The position numbers and the translations under genes are program-made. This document shows positions 51,788-62,640 of a DNA stretch of 64,000 nucleotides, in pieces. Source of the DNA: Psilocybe azurescens (Eukaryota > Basidiomycota > Agaricomycetes > Agaricales > Agrocybaceae). Under the pieces are notes generated by a model. The model searched no databases and was not told where the DNA came from. It saw only the letters and a list, made by a program, of their open reading frames with translations. The stretch covers positions 55,590-119,589 of the forward strand of contig JAJIRX010000870.1 in the NCBI GenBank assembly GCA_023853785.1, in the 5' to 3' direction. The stretch's first letter is position 1. Every line of letters begins with the position of its first letter.

Positions 51788-54751
51788 AGTTGTTCTTACC
51801 CGCTACCAACGCCGGCCGAGTCTGTGTCCGCCAACCACCATCGCTACGAAGATTTCAAAGTGATTGTCTGCCTCTTATTTCACACTCCCTCACCTGTCCA
51901 CCACCATTTTAATTTATTAATCTCATGAATCCATATCACGACCTCGCTTCTCAATACTATACTACGACCAATTCTATTTTACCTCACCTGCCCACTTCTG
52001 TTTCTAAATTCTATCAGCAAATTCTTGGGGTGGGCCATTCAGTATGATTGTTGTTTTATCTTACATACCTATCAAAACACGGTGGAATTTCAACGGAACA
52101 GTTTTTAAGTAGCATTTTTCTTGTTGGATTTACATTTTCTTTGTAAACTCGTAGCTTTCGTCCACTTTCTTTGTTAACTTGGGCGGTTGATGAAACAATT
52201 CAAATTTCAAAACAAAAAAAGCGTGATTGTGTTGGTCGTCAAATGCAGCCGGCGTAGTCGGAGAGGGAGCACACGGAGAGTTACATACTTGCGAGTCGTC
52301 AGTGTCTCCATCTTAACCCCTAACCGGTGGCAGAACATCGGAGATGCAGAATATCCATTGGCGCTGGAAAATGGGCGATCGGCAGCGCGCCCATACGCAT
52401 ATAGTACGAGACAGTACGTACACTCGGCAACTAGTGACTGGCAGGGTGCTGAACATGAAACGCCCATAAGCGCCGCGCGCGCTTTGAAATGAGCGTGCTC
52501 AACGCGTTAAATGAGCCCAAATGAGGTCAAATGTCACTTTGGCGACCAAATAAACTCCCAAGGACCAGCCGGTGAAAGTCGGCGAATAAGAAAAATCCTT
52601 GCGCATTTCAAATTTGTTTTTTGTTTGAACTGACCGTGTTCTGCCTTGTTCTGCAGCAGTCCTGCACTGTACAAGCTGTGCAGCGGTGCTTCAAGCTGAA
52701 CAAAGGGGCACAACCACATAGCCAGATACATACCCCGTCATTCTATTCATCTTCCATTTTTCATTCATTGTCCATCCATATTTAGCGCGTGTATTTCTGT
52801 CGCTCCAATAGTACAGTGCACAAAGGTTTTAGCAGGTGAAATTTAATGTGATCTTGGGCTTGGCCGACGCGTTTATGATTTGTATTCGTGTAATAGATTG
52901 GCATGGCTGGTTATTCAGATGCAAGCGCACTGTACTGTATCGCGAGTGGGCAATGTGCTATGTCATCTGTCAACATATATGCGCGCTATGGCTGAGAGAT
53001 CGAAATTTTCCAAGGTATATACTACTTATATAGGAAATCCGGAAGTGCGCTTCGCGTCCAATTCGCGTCCGGCGCGCACTTGCTCACTTACGCTCACGCG
53101 CGTTGCGGTCCAATCACGGTGATTGCCGGAATGCACGTGCTCCACATGACTCGCCCTTTGATTTCGACAGTTTGACCTGAACTCCAAAGCGTCAGCGTTC
53201 ATTCAATTCGTGACTTCTTTCTCAACTAATCATGGGCACATTCCTGTAGATATATGTAGTACTGGAACGAAGACTCAGTCTCAGTACCATATCAACTATA
53301 AATGTGAAGTACTTATCCTTCAACCAACAGCACTGGCCATTTTCATCTGGTTTTTAGTAGATGTAAATCCCAGACAGAATTTCTCTAGTATCTCTCATCT
53401 ACAGTCTATTAAGAATTGAGAAGGTTTTTGGCGATGCCCCATCTTTTAGACGATGATCCAGCCGACATTCTGATGATTAGCCAATTGCCCCTACAAATTA
53501 CAATCAGGGTAGACTTTTGATTTTTGTGCCATTTTCACGCTGCAAACGCGAAGCTACGGAAAAATGGTACTATTTTCTTATCATCGTTGTCTAGTTATTT
53601 AATATCAATCGTAACTCGAGGCGCTTGGCGTTCATCTATTTTTCGTGTATGATGCAACAAGAGATAGATCGTTTTCCTTTGTGAATAGACGCCACAGTTC
53701 AGCAGCAGTAAATGGAAAAAGTCGAGGGTTTGAATATTCGCCTGAAGGTTCTCTGGGGTTCTATAGGCCCATTATTCAACGCGCATTCATTCACGGCTTT
53801 CTCAACGCCACTTTGGAAAAAACGGAATTCGAATGCTTCTTCCTATGCCATCATCATGATTGACAGATCCAAGATTACAAGCCGGAAGAACTCATCGGTA
53901 TCTTCTCAGGACGAACCATCAGTATGAAGCTCATGAAGAACAACGGTATCACGACGGTGCCACCGAGTGCAGCGACAACAAATTGTATGAGACCATTGTA
54001 AGGCCAAAGACGCTCACGTTTTCAAGCCGATACATGACTGTATGAATTACGTTCATGATTCAATAGGCACCGATGAGGTATTATCTGGCATTATCAAAAT
54101 ACTCAATCGCTCCTTTGCTCGCACTCTGTGTCGTGGGGAAGACAATGGCCAGTGACCTACATTGGGCCAACATCACGGCCCTTCGTGCCATCAGAAATTC
54201 GCTTGAAACCAATCTCAAGTGCGATTTTTTTTTTCTTTGTTTTACATTTCTCGTGCATGGGATTTGGTCCACTCATACTTTTTTAGATTTTACTGTCTGC
54301 ACCCCTCTTCATTTTAAGTTTAGGTTTAAAGGGTCTTATTATTCGGAAGTAATAAAACCAAGTAGACTTTGATTGTCATAAAGTCCGGGTGGCTGTGTGA
54401 CTCTGGGCCTGTTTTGACAAATAAATGGCCAGCCGCGTCGTCGGGAAGGGTCAAAACAACGGCGGCAACGACGACAACAGGCAGACAACAAACAGGCCCA
54501 TAGACCACTCAGTACCCAACTACATCTTTCCCGGGCTGGCCTCGAGGCTTTGATTCTCAGACAGATATACGGACGGCATTCTCCCTTTGTCTCGCCTCGT
54601 GCAGTCACCCCATCAAAGTCATAAATAAGAATTGGCTCGAGTGACTCTGGGTTCCTGGGAGTCTTTCTTTTAAACAACCATCTTCGTTTCTCTCTCTCTA
54701 TCCTTTTTCTCCCCACCTCCTCCTTTCTCTCCCTCATCCACGATACAGAGC
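51788..54751. other. Intergenic, no gene seen
   Basis: These are mostly AT-rich spacers with no supportable frame. Near 54600-54750 the plus strand becomes C/T-rich (tctctctctatcc, ctcctttctctccctc), which fits a promoter or 5' UTR of the PH/CRIB gene that follows. Confidence 0.4.
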
Positions 54752-56184
54752 ATGGATTATAAACATCAGTCCTCGGTGTCCTCGTATAAACGAACCAAGG
54801 TCAACTCCACCTCCATTCCACAACTTATCCGCAGTGGCTCCGTCAATCTACGAGAGCGAACCACATTCAGCGGCGTTTTATGGAAGCCTAAACGACTCGA
54901 ACTCGATAGCGAGTCATTGACGATAAGCAGCGTGCGTTTTCTTCTTCAGAATGGTTCAACTCTGTGCCACAAGTCTAAATAGTTTCTTTTCAGCCTTCTT
55001 CGAACAAGCGCATTCGAATCAACCTGCAAGACATCACCAAGCTCGAACGAACGGATCTCTCCGACCACTCACTCGGCCTTAGGACAAAGGACAAGTGCTA
55101 CAACTTCTCTTTGCTTCAGACTCGGAGCTCTACGACTGGCAAGACGACATCTACCAGCGGTGCCCTTTGGGAAACTACAGTGCTCCTTCGACTTTGTGCA
55201 CAAATCGCACATAGGATCGGATAAGGTGGCAGGGACATTCACGGTGCGTTTCGTTCAATTAATGGGTGTTCGTGTTCTCACTCCTATCTTCTCACATGCA
55301 CGCCGGCTTCTTTTCCCATAGGACACCAACATTCTCCCCATCTATGCAGAGATCATTGGCGGACAGCCGGCTGTTTCCAAACCATCTTCTTCAATCGTCG
55401 TCTCCCCCCGCTCGCGACCTGTCTCTGGCGTCCCACTTGGCACCGTTCCTAAAGGAAGCGCATCTCCCTCTCACCCGGTTCTAGACGGTCTCTTTGCGAT
55501 CAAGCAGTCAGGACTCTTCGCAGGTTGGCTATGGAAGGAGCGGTGGCTGACACTTACGCCACAAGCTCTTGTCATTCATCGGCGAAGTTCCAAGGTGAGC
55601 TAGCCTCTTTACCTTACTCTTCCTGTCTTACGTCCAAAATCACCCGGGGGATCTATTCTTGTTTCTCAATTCCTTCTTCTTACTGACTGACTGATGTTCG
55701 CCTTGCTCCGCTCCGCCAGTCATCTCCCGTGTCCAAGAGCATCCCACTCCCTGCTCTTACTCGCATCGACATTGACGTCAAAAGGGATAACTGCCTCATC
55801 GTCGAATTCACGACACGCCCGAGTTCGTCCTCTTCCTCTGGGTCGGTTCCGACCGATGTACTTGCGATCGTCTTCAAAGGCAACACGAATCTGTATGAAT
55901 GGCGAGACGCCCTGTACCTCCGCAGCGCCCTCTCCTCGCCGATCGGAAACCCAACTAGTTTCGTGCATCACGTCCACGTCGGATTTGATCCTCTAACTGG
56001 TGCTTTCACCGTAAGTTGTGATTGATATCTGGATTAAGTTATAATCTTAACGACAATCATTTAGGGCCTTCCTGCCGAATGGGACTGGAACGCTCTTGCA
56101 AACCCAGGACCGTCGCCTTCCTCTGAGAAGAAGGCGCGCCGCCAGTCAAGGCGTAAATCTGCGCCCCTGGTTGGCACTAATTGA
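54752..56184 (+). CDS. Tandem PH-CRIB protein lacking a kinase domain (PAK-like N-terminus)
   Basis: The start is ATG 54752 (MDYKHQSSVSSYKRTKVNST) and the stop is 56182-56184. The first PH-like half is FSGVLWKPKRLELDSESLTI, then KRIRINLQDITKLERTDLSD and SELYDWQDDIYQRCPLGNYS, followed by a CRIB-like PFDFVHKSHIGSD. The second half is SGLFAGWLWKERWLTLTPQA, PLPALTRIDIDVKRDNCLIV and NLYEWRDALYLRS. It is followed by a good CRIB motif, IGNPTSFVHHVHVGFDPLTG, and then GAFTGLPAEW. Cla4/Skm1-type PAK kinases carry PH-CRIB before the kinase; here the protein ends about 30 residues after the second CRIB. It should bind Cdc42/Rac-GTP and phosphoinositides, perhaps as an adaptor or a competitor of the kinase. 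Two single-base gaps (TTT at 55110-55112 and CCTT at 55194-55197) break the first half and look like sequence error. Confidence 0.75.
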
Positions 56185-59052
56185 TGATGGCACACCCCAC
56201 CATATCATAATCCCAAACGCGCCACATATCCTTCCGTGCGCAAGTGTCTTGAACAGTCCATATTGTATTCTCGTCTCGTCTTGCAGCCCTCATTCCTCGC
56301 CCTCTCTACTTCTACCGGCCTAGAGCTTCCCTCAAGGAATGGCCTGTCGCATTTCTTTGTACGTATATTATTATTCTCGATCTTGGGTACAGGATAGTCC
56401 CATCATCATCCCCGCCATTATCGACCATCAAACTCCCATCCATCCCACGATCGTTTCTACTGTCACCTTCCGCGGATGACTGGACAACAACAGCAACAAC
56501 ACGTATATATGTGTCCCATTCTAGCATGTCGTTGTCCCTTTTTATGATCTCCATTTTCACGACAATTTTTTTATCCACGAGTTGGAATACGATGTTCGCT
56601 TGTCTATTTTGCTTTCCTACATCATCACCCATCCCTCACATTCCCCAGACCCCAGATACTTCCATTCGCTTTGTAGCGCTTTCCATGATAACCATCCTTC
56701 CATCCTTCCCATATCATCCAAATCATCTACACATGGACTTTACGTTCCTTTCTTCATCCCCTTGTCCCTAATTCCCTTGTTTCTGTCATACGTATACGTA
56801 TTATTATTGTACCAGTACTACTCAAGCCTCAAGCCTGTATGTCGTGTAAACCTTTCCCTTTTCGATTTTCGATTTCGATTCGATGATGTATACCCTCCGC
56901 CCTACTCTGCTCCATTCTGATTTTTGATTTATGCCAACTACGTATGCCTACTATGCCTATGCTAGGCCACTATCATCCTCCCCTGTGTGCCCTCTCTTTA
57001 CCCTTCTATCTCCCCCTGCTCCGCCCCCGCCTTATCTATCTCTATCTCCCTTCGACATTGCATGTTATATTTATTTTTGCTTTACATGGCTAGAAGCTCC
57101 TCTCTTTTAATTTGTTTTACTAGGTTCCTCCTTCCACCTCCTTCCCTTCTGAGGTATATTTAAATTTAGAATGAGTGGTTTTATATATACGACATAAATT
57201 CGATGGCCTGTGGTATCTGGATGATTATCATCCAGTGCGCTGGTAGGAGTATCGTCTGTCTGTCCGCACCAAGACCCAATTTATTCCGTCCTTTGCGCGA
57301 AGGAAGTTAGTGTGGCGTTTCGAGATCCATATCCACCTTAAGGATATGAAAACAAACCCTGCCTCTCTCGGCCAGGCTGGACCTTTTCTGGGACACACTT
57401 GCCTCTACGGGTTGAAGAAGGTGTTCTTGTTCTTGTTCTGAAGAAGCTGGAACTATTAAAAAACAGACAACAAATTAACAATAAGAGTAATTGTTGTTAT
57501 TGTCTGTTCAATGTCTACATATGTCAAAATCCCTTATGGGCCGCTTTAGGGTCTCGTCCCTAACTGGTCACATTCCCCAGCTCACTGTGATCGTGGGTTA
57601 CCAACCACCATCGTGACCGGTTGATTCTGACCCACCACGACTCCAGTGCGGCTTATCGTTTCATATTCCCAGTACTGCAGCCTGAGGATAGACGCTCGCT
57701 TCTAAGTAGTGTGACTGCACATGATGCTTTCTCTGGGAGGTTGTGAGGTGGGATCCAGACATTATCCTGTCAGGCCAAACTTAGCAGGTGGCTTAGTCGA
57801 GGCTGAGCGGCAAGCCTTGCTGCCGTAGTGGCGCACTCACTTCATTTGAATGGGCCAAGTCTCCGTGTGTATCTTGCAGAGTATCGCACGGAAAGTTCCT
57901 TCCCGGGCGATTCGGGTTCTCCAAAGCTGATGTCCATTTCCTTATTATGTCCCTTCTACTCTCCAAGTTCTGGACATGTCTGCAATATGGAGAAAGTCCC
58001 GTACACTGTATATAACAATGACATAATTTGTCCGGCTGAAGTGCGTGTCTGCATGCCGAGGTCTACTCATCTATGCTTATAAGTACAAACTGGGGAGTCG
58101 TTTTCGTCTGCTCCTCCGAGGTGACCTGAGGGTTGGCGAAATTACGTTCTAAGCAGACAAAGTACTTGTCGTGCTTCCTTTTGATGCTTGTCGAAAGGAA
58201 ATCTATGCCTGATCATGATCTCATGTGGAGCAGCACTTCTTCGGAGCAAGATTGATTATCGCTCGAAAGAGGTTCCAAGACATGTTTTGGAGTCCTCTCT
58301 GTCGGCGCTTGATGAGGTTTTGTAATTCAATGTTATTGATTATATTGTGCGTATATCAAGCCGATAAGCTATATGGATCTTTCTACTTAATTGTATGACC
58401 ACATGAGCTGCGAGCGACGCGCTACATACGAACTATAAGATGATATCATGGTATCAATCAAATTTGCACATACTTAAAATTGATGTAAGCACTTGCAAAA
58501 AGCTGGAAGTATTAATGGCTGATTCTAGAGAATGCCCGCTTCATGCGGGCAGATCTCACTTTGTACCGAAGGGATTACATGGTAACATCGGGACTTGGAC
58601 AGATGCCATAAACAGCCAGGCTCAGCAGCTGATCAGCTTCAATGTGGATGCTACTGTAATGGGCTTATAGTATATATCCCATATTACGATAATGGAGTGT
58701 AGGAGAGCCGATTTGAGTGGAAAGGCCGCAATCGGTAGCTGGGTGAATATTGTGATAAACCGAACACGCTTGAACATATATCAGTAGGTGTCTTATTTGT
58801 GACCTCACATTTTAAATTGTTGTATCATGTTACTCGTATGGATTCCAGAACTGAGAGTTAAGACTCGTTCATGGTGCGCGTCCGTGTCGCGTCGCGTGTA
58901 ATTTGTGTCGGCTGATTTCGTGAAGCTTACCCACATGACCTGGGATAGGTTGGGATTCACAGACTCATTGCTACAATACACATCCTTCACCGCGTTTACT
59001 CTACTCGCGGTCTCCTAGATTTTTATATTTCTTGTTGTTTTTGACGCTTCGA
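56185..59052. other. 3' flank and intergenic spacer, no gene seen
   Basis: The first kilobase is C/T-rich with many ccatcc and tcc runs, typical of a fungal 3' UTR and terminator. I checked it on the plus strand for a kinase domain continuing the PH/CRIB gene and found none. The rest is ordinary AT-rich spacer. Confidence 0.45.
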
Positions 59053-60143
59053 ATGGGCCAGTTACACTCTACATACAATGCATGGCATTCTTTAAGCATA
59101 TCATCTTTTCTCTTCATCCACCGATTAATCTTTGGTGAAAGCAAACTACTCGAACAGCCAAAATACCACGAATCTGCAGAGTCTCTCGCTGTACTCGCTC
59201 TCCGGTCTCTTCCGGTGGAGATCCTTCTTCATATATTCTCATTTCTAGAACTCAAGTCGTATATCAACTCCAAATATGCAAAGAGTGGCGGCGTCTTCTG
59301 CCTCTCGCTGATATACACCCTGCCCGACGCCGTCTCTTCGCACTTTATCAGAATATGATCAATATCCCACACTTCCTAAACTCTCGCACGTGGATACTCG
59401 ATAATCTTCTCCCATTCAACCGTCAGGCATACATTGATGCGCTCCTTGTACAATATCCAACGATTCCCGAGGAGTTTCGTATCTGGATCCTCGAATGGTC
59501 CGCCCGTCTTGCCGTAGCCTGTATGTGGCCTGGCCTCCCATTTATTGATTGTCGTAGAGCAAACGCCATGAAAAGATATGGAGTCAAATGGCTGGGATAT
59601 AAGGATGACTCTCCCGAACTTTTGGCTGTCATATACAAACAGAAAACACCTGACGTCAAATTCGTCCCTGGGCTTCTTGTATGGATGGCGAATACCTTCA
59701 CAGAATGGTTGATTTTTGATGAAGACGAGCCGAGCCTCTTTGGTCGAGTGTATGTCACCGATTTCATGGAGCTCGAGTCGTCGGCCGTCATCTCTCACGA
59801 GCGACAACCAAAGCCTGAAGACTACGACTACCCCGAGCCAGTATATTTGGATCCAGAAGGTGATCGCGAATTTACAGAACAAGGTCCGTATGATGATGCG
59901 GAGGAACCTGTTGACTCGGAAGGCTATTTAAATGTGCCTTACGCGGATTGGATCTGCTATCTGGAGCATCAGTGGGCACTGAGTGTTGGAAACATCTCAA
60001 ATGTTGGGGAATTACATCCCTATCGTGACAAAGCTATCCCTGAACCAGTAAAAACCGTTTTCGACCAAAGCGGTGCGGTCAATCTTCCTACATTTTCATG
60101 GAGCTCACGATTGGAACACACGGAACACTTGTATTCGAGTTAA
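59053..60143 (+). CDS. F-box domain protein
   Basis: The start is ATG 59053 (MGQLHSTYNAWHSLSISSF) and the stop is 60141-60143. The F-box reads LRSLPVEILLHIFSFLELKS, followed by QICKEWRRLLPLADIHPARR in a shifted frame. Then come RLFALYQNMINIPHFLNSRT, FNRQAYIDALLVQYPTIPEE, FRIWILEWSARLAVACMWPG and PGLLVWMANTFTEWLIFD, with an acidic patch near EQGPYDDAEEPVDSEGY. The HPARRRLF continuation is common in Agaricomycete F-box proteins. They act as substrate receptors of SCF ubiquitin ligases through Skp1. One base is missing around 59268-59272 between LKSYINS and QICKEW; with it the whole gene is one frame. No LRR or WD repeats are present and the target is unknown. Confidence 0.75.
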
Positions 60144-60339
60144 GTAGACTACGAAGCCCACTGGTCGTAGCTTGTGTTTATTATGTACCACTTTGAAGCG
60201 TTTAGTCGTTCACGATCAACTCGAGTGCACATTCCCCTCCTTTGTAGGGTTTAGGAGACTTTTGATCTCGCGCAGTTCATTGTTACACTGAACAGCAGCT
60301 AATATGATGAATATCTTGCGTTCTTCTCTAACACTACGA

Positions 60340-60740
60340 AGCTTCACGAATCTCGGCCCAATATAATTGCCTCGATGGAAAGAACACACTGCTTTCCGAT
60401 ACTTCCTCGTATTGACATGGCTTGCAGTAAGTCGTATAAATACATCGGCTATGTCCATCATTACGCAGCAGCACGCAAAGAGAGAAGAAGAAAAGTCCGT
60501 CGATGTAGTGCTTGATCGCATCGCAGATCGTCACGCTGAAAGCAAAGAGCAAGACCTGGCCACCAGCAAAGAAGGCAGTTCCAAAGACGATATCACCGAT
60601 AGGCCAGCGGTCTTCGAGGGTGCGGAAGACGAGAATGAGTTGTGAGACAATATAAATTGGTACACAGATGATTGGCCAGAGAAGGTAGATGATGAACAGA
60701 GCGATGGGTTTTGTGTAGTTGAACCCGAATTTCTCCACCT
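60340..60740 (-). pseudogene. C-terminal remnant of a CHS7-like chitin synthase export chaperone
   Basis: The minus-strand frame begins after a tag acceptor with VEKFGFNYTKPIALFIIYLL and continues PIICVPIYIVSQLILVFRTL, EDRWPIGDIVFGTAFFAGGQ, VLLFAFSVTICDAIKHYIDG and LFFFSLCVLL. This matches the last membrane helices of Chs7, an ER protein needed for export of chitin synthase III. After VLL the frame shifts before VMMDIAD, and the usual YK-WD-DLEFSV end is poorly kept. Upstream, where the first two thirds should lie, is the start of a NACHT gene on the opposite strand. This is most likely a truncated relic left by rearrangement. Confidence 0.65.
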
Positions 60741-60898
60741 ACATAGCATAGCTGACAGATGCTAATCAACCTATGACAGACATGTGCTGTGCAAAGTACT
60801 CACGCAACACACCCTTAGAGCTTGGAGGGATGGCTGGGCATCCTATTATCACCTCTTCCCACTCCAATCCCCCGTACATAGTACAAACTATAGTCGCC

Positions 60899-62070
60899 AT
60901 GTCTGACGCAAACTCGAATGCTCCACAAGTGCAAACTCTATCGATGATCACTGCGAACCAGATGATTGTATCTGGAGGCAACTTCAATCTCTTTGCCTCG
61001 GAAGCTCTGGCGCCTAATGAACATCGCAAAGGTACACGTGTATCGATCCCTCATTAAACTCTAGAACCATACTGACAAAAATTATCCCAGTTATCTACGA
61101 TTCTTTCAAGGATTACATATTATCGAACGCTGCCCACGATGCGGATGACCCTACCAATCCCTGGCCGAGGTGCTATCCAAATACACGTACCACCACGTTG
61201 GCTAGTCTAGAGAGCCTAGCGCAAGAGAAAGACAAACGCTCGACAATCATCTGGGTGTCTGGAGATCCTTCATCTGGCAAATCAGCAATCGCTGGTTCGG
61301 TGTGCGATATCCTGCAGGCAAAGGGACAATTAGGCGCCAGCTTTTTCTTTCGCCCAGGCGAGTACGACACTAAGCAGGGCTTTATTGCAACAATCGCATT
61401 CCACCTTGCCATTTCTATCCCAAGCGCACAACCTCACATTGCTGAAGCGCTTGCTGCGAATCCTTTTATTTTCCAACAATCGCCTCAAATTCAAATGGAA
61501 AAGCTGGTCATTCTGCCCTTGTTGGAGTGTAAGCTTGACTCCCCAAGAGTCATTGTCGTTGATGGTCTCGACATGTATGGCAACATAACTATGCAAGGTC
61601 GCATGATATCTGTCCTCGGCGAAGCCATGGATTGCCTCGATGGCATGCTCAAGATCGTCATCTTCACCCGTCCTCAACCAAACATCGCCAATCCCTTCGA
61701 ATCCGAACTTTTCAAACCAATCACTGCATTTATTGATCTAAATGATGAGCCTCCCACTCGTGAAGAAATACGCATTGTTCTCGAGAAAGAAATAGGGCAG
61801 ATCTCCACTCATCATGGTCTTTCTTCAGATTCGGAGGAGGCGTTGGTTGATTTAGTAATTTCAAATTCTTCTAATACTTTTTATTACGCAAATATCGTTT
61901 CGAAGTACATAGAAATGTCCTTCGCCAGCTATAGGAGCGCACAAAGGTGGCTCCAGATGTTATTTGGTCGTCTTCCTGTAGCTGTTGCAGCTGGCTCTTT
62001 TGTAGAAGTAGATAGTTTTTCCAACACTATTCCCGTCATTGGTGGTGCTGGTCTATTTTTTTTTGATTGA
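60899..62070 (+). CDS. Short NACHT-type P-loop NTPase (fungal NLR-like)
   Basis: Exon 1 is 60899-61031 (MSDANSNAPQVQTLSMITAN) and exon 2 is 61091-62070; together they give 370 residues in frame. The N-terminal part contains QMIVSGGNFNLFASEA, common before fungal NACHT domains. The Walker A is VSGDPSSGKSAIAGS. The sensor/Walker B region is RVIVVDGLDMYG and the R-finger-like segment is IVIFTRPQPN. Helical parts follow (IRIVLEKEIGQIS, YYANIVSKYIEMSFASY). The protein stops soon after LPVAVAAGSF with an odd tail, GGAGLFFFD, and no WD40, ankyrin or TPR repeats. It is therefore either truncated by the repeat region that starts at once downstream or a minimal family member. Such proteins act in self/non-self recognition and signalling. 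Confidence 0.75.
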
Positions 62071-62234
62071 TCGTTGTGTGTGACAGGTTCTGTCAAGAGA
62101 TCTATCTATAATATAAGATCAATAATATAAGAGAGTACGATGACTAAGATTACCCGAAAAGGAGAATCAAGTTACCTAATCATGACTAATTGGGGATCTT
62201 GCTCCCTCTCTAACGAGCTTTATGACCCGCCGCT

Positions 62235-62640
62235 ACGCGTCGGGGATTCGCTTCGCTCACCCCCTGTGCTTCACGGCAGGGTCAACAGCTCGCTGGGGCT
62301 GCGCCCCCAGACCCGCTTTGTCGGCGCCCTGCGCCTCCTCATTGAAAAATAAATAATAGCAGTCATAATTATAATATCTTGGGGGGAATGAGCAAAGCTC
62401 ATCCCCCCCTTATATCAGCACTTCACACCTCATTAAAGAAATTAATCATAGCAGTCATCTATATAATATATTTTTGTGGGGAATGAGCTTCGCTCATTCC
62501 CCCTCTTGCTTCACACCTCCTCACTCAAAAATAAACAACAATTATCTTTCATATAACATGTGGGCAGGAGATGACCACAGCTCACCCCCTCCCTTGCTTC
62601 ACAGCCAGGCCAACAGCTTGCTGGTATTTTTGAAGTCCAT
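62235..62640. repeat. Tandem degenerate units with GC-rich hairpins
   Basis: Four units of about 85-115 bp share an AT-rich spacer (aaaataaataatagcagtcat-type), a GC-rich hairpin and a gcttcac(a/g)-c-c block. The hairpin at 62478-62502 has a perfect 11-base stem, GGGGAATGAGC with its complement, and a TTC loop. Related ones lie near 62385-62408 and 62243-62265, and another GC-rich fold lies near 62293-62312. The last unit repeats the first unit's caacagctcgctgg as caacagcttgctgg. Confidence 0.75.

Noticed and set aside
56185..57180. Possible kinase exon completing a PAK gene after the CRIB motif
   Set aside because: Read on the plus strand, the stretch is C/T-rich with frequent stops and no kinase motifs (no HRD, no DFG).
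62235..62640. CRISPR-like array
   Set aside because: Units are degenerate, of unequal length and tandem without unique spacers; this is a eukaryotic nuclear window.
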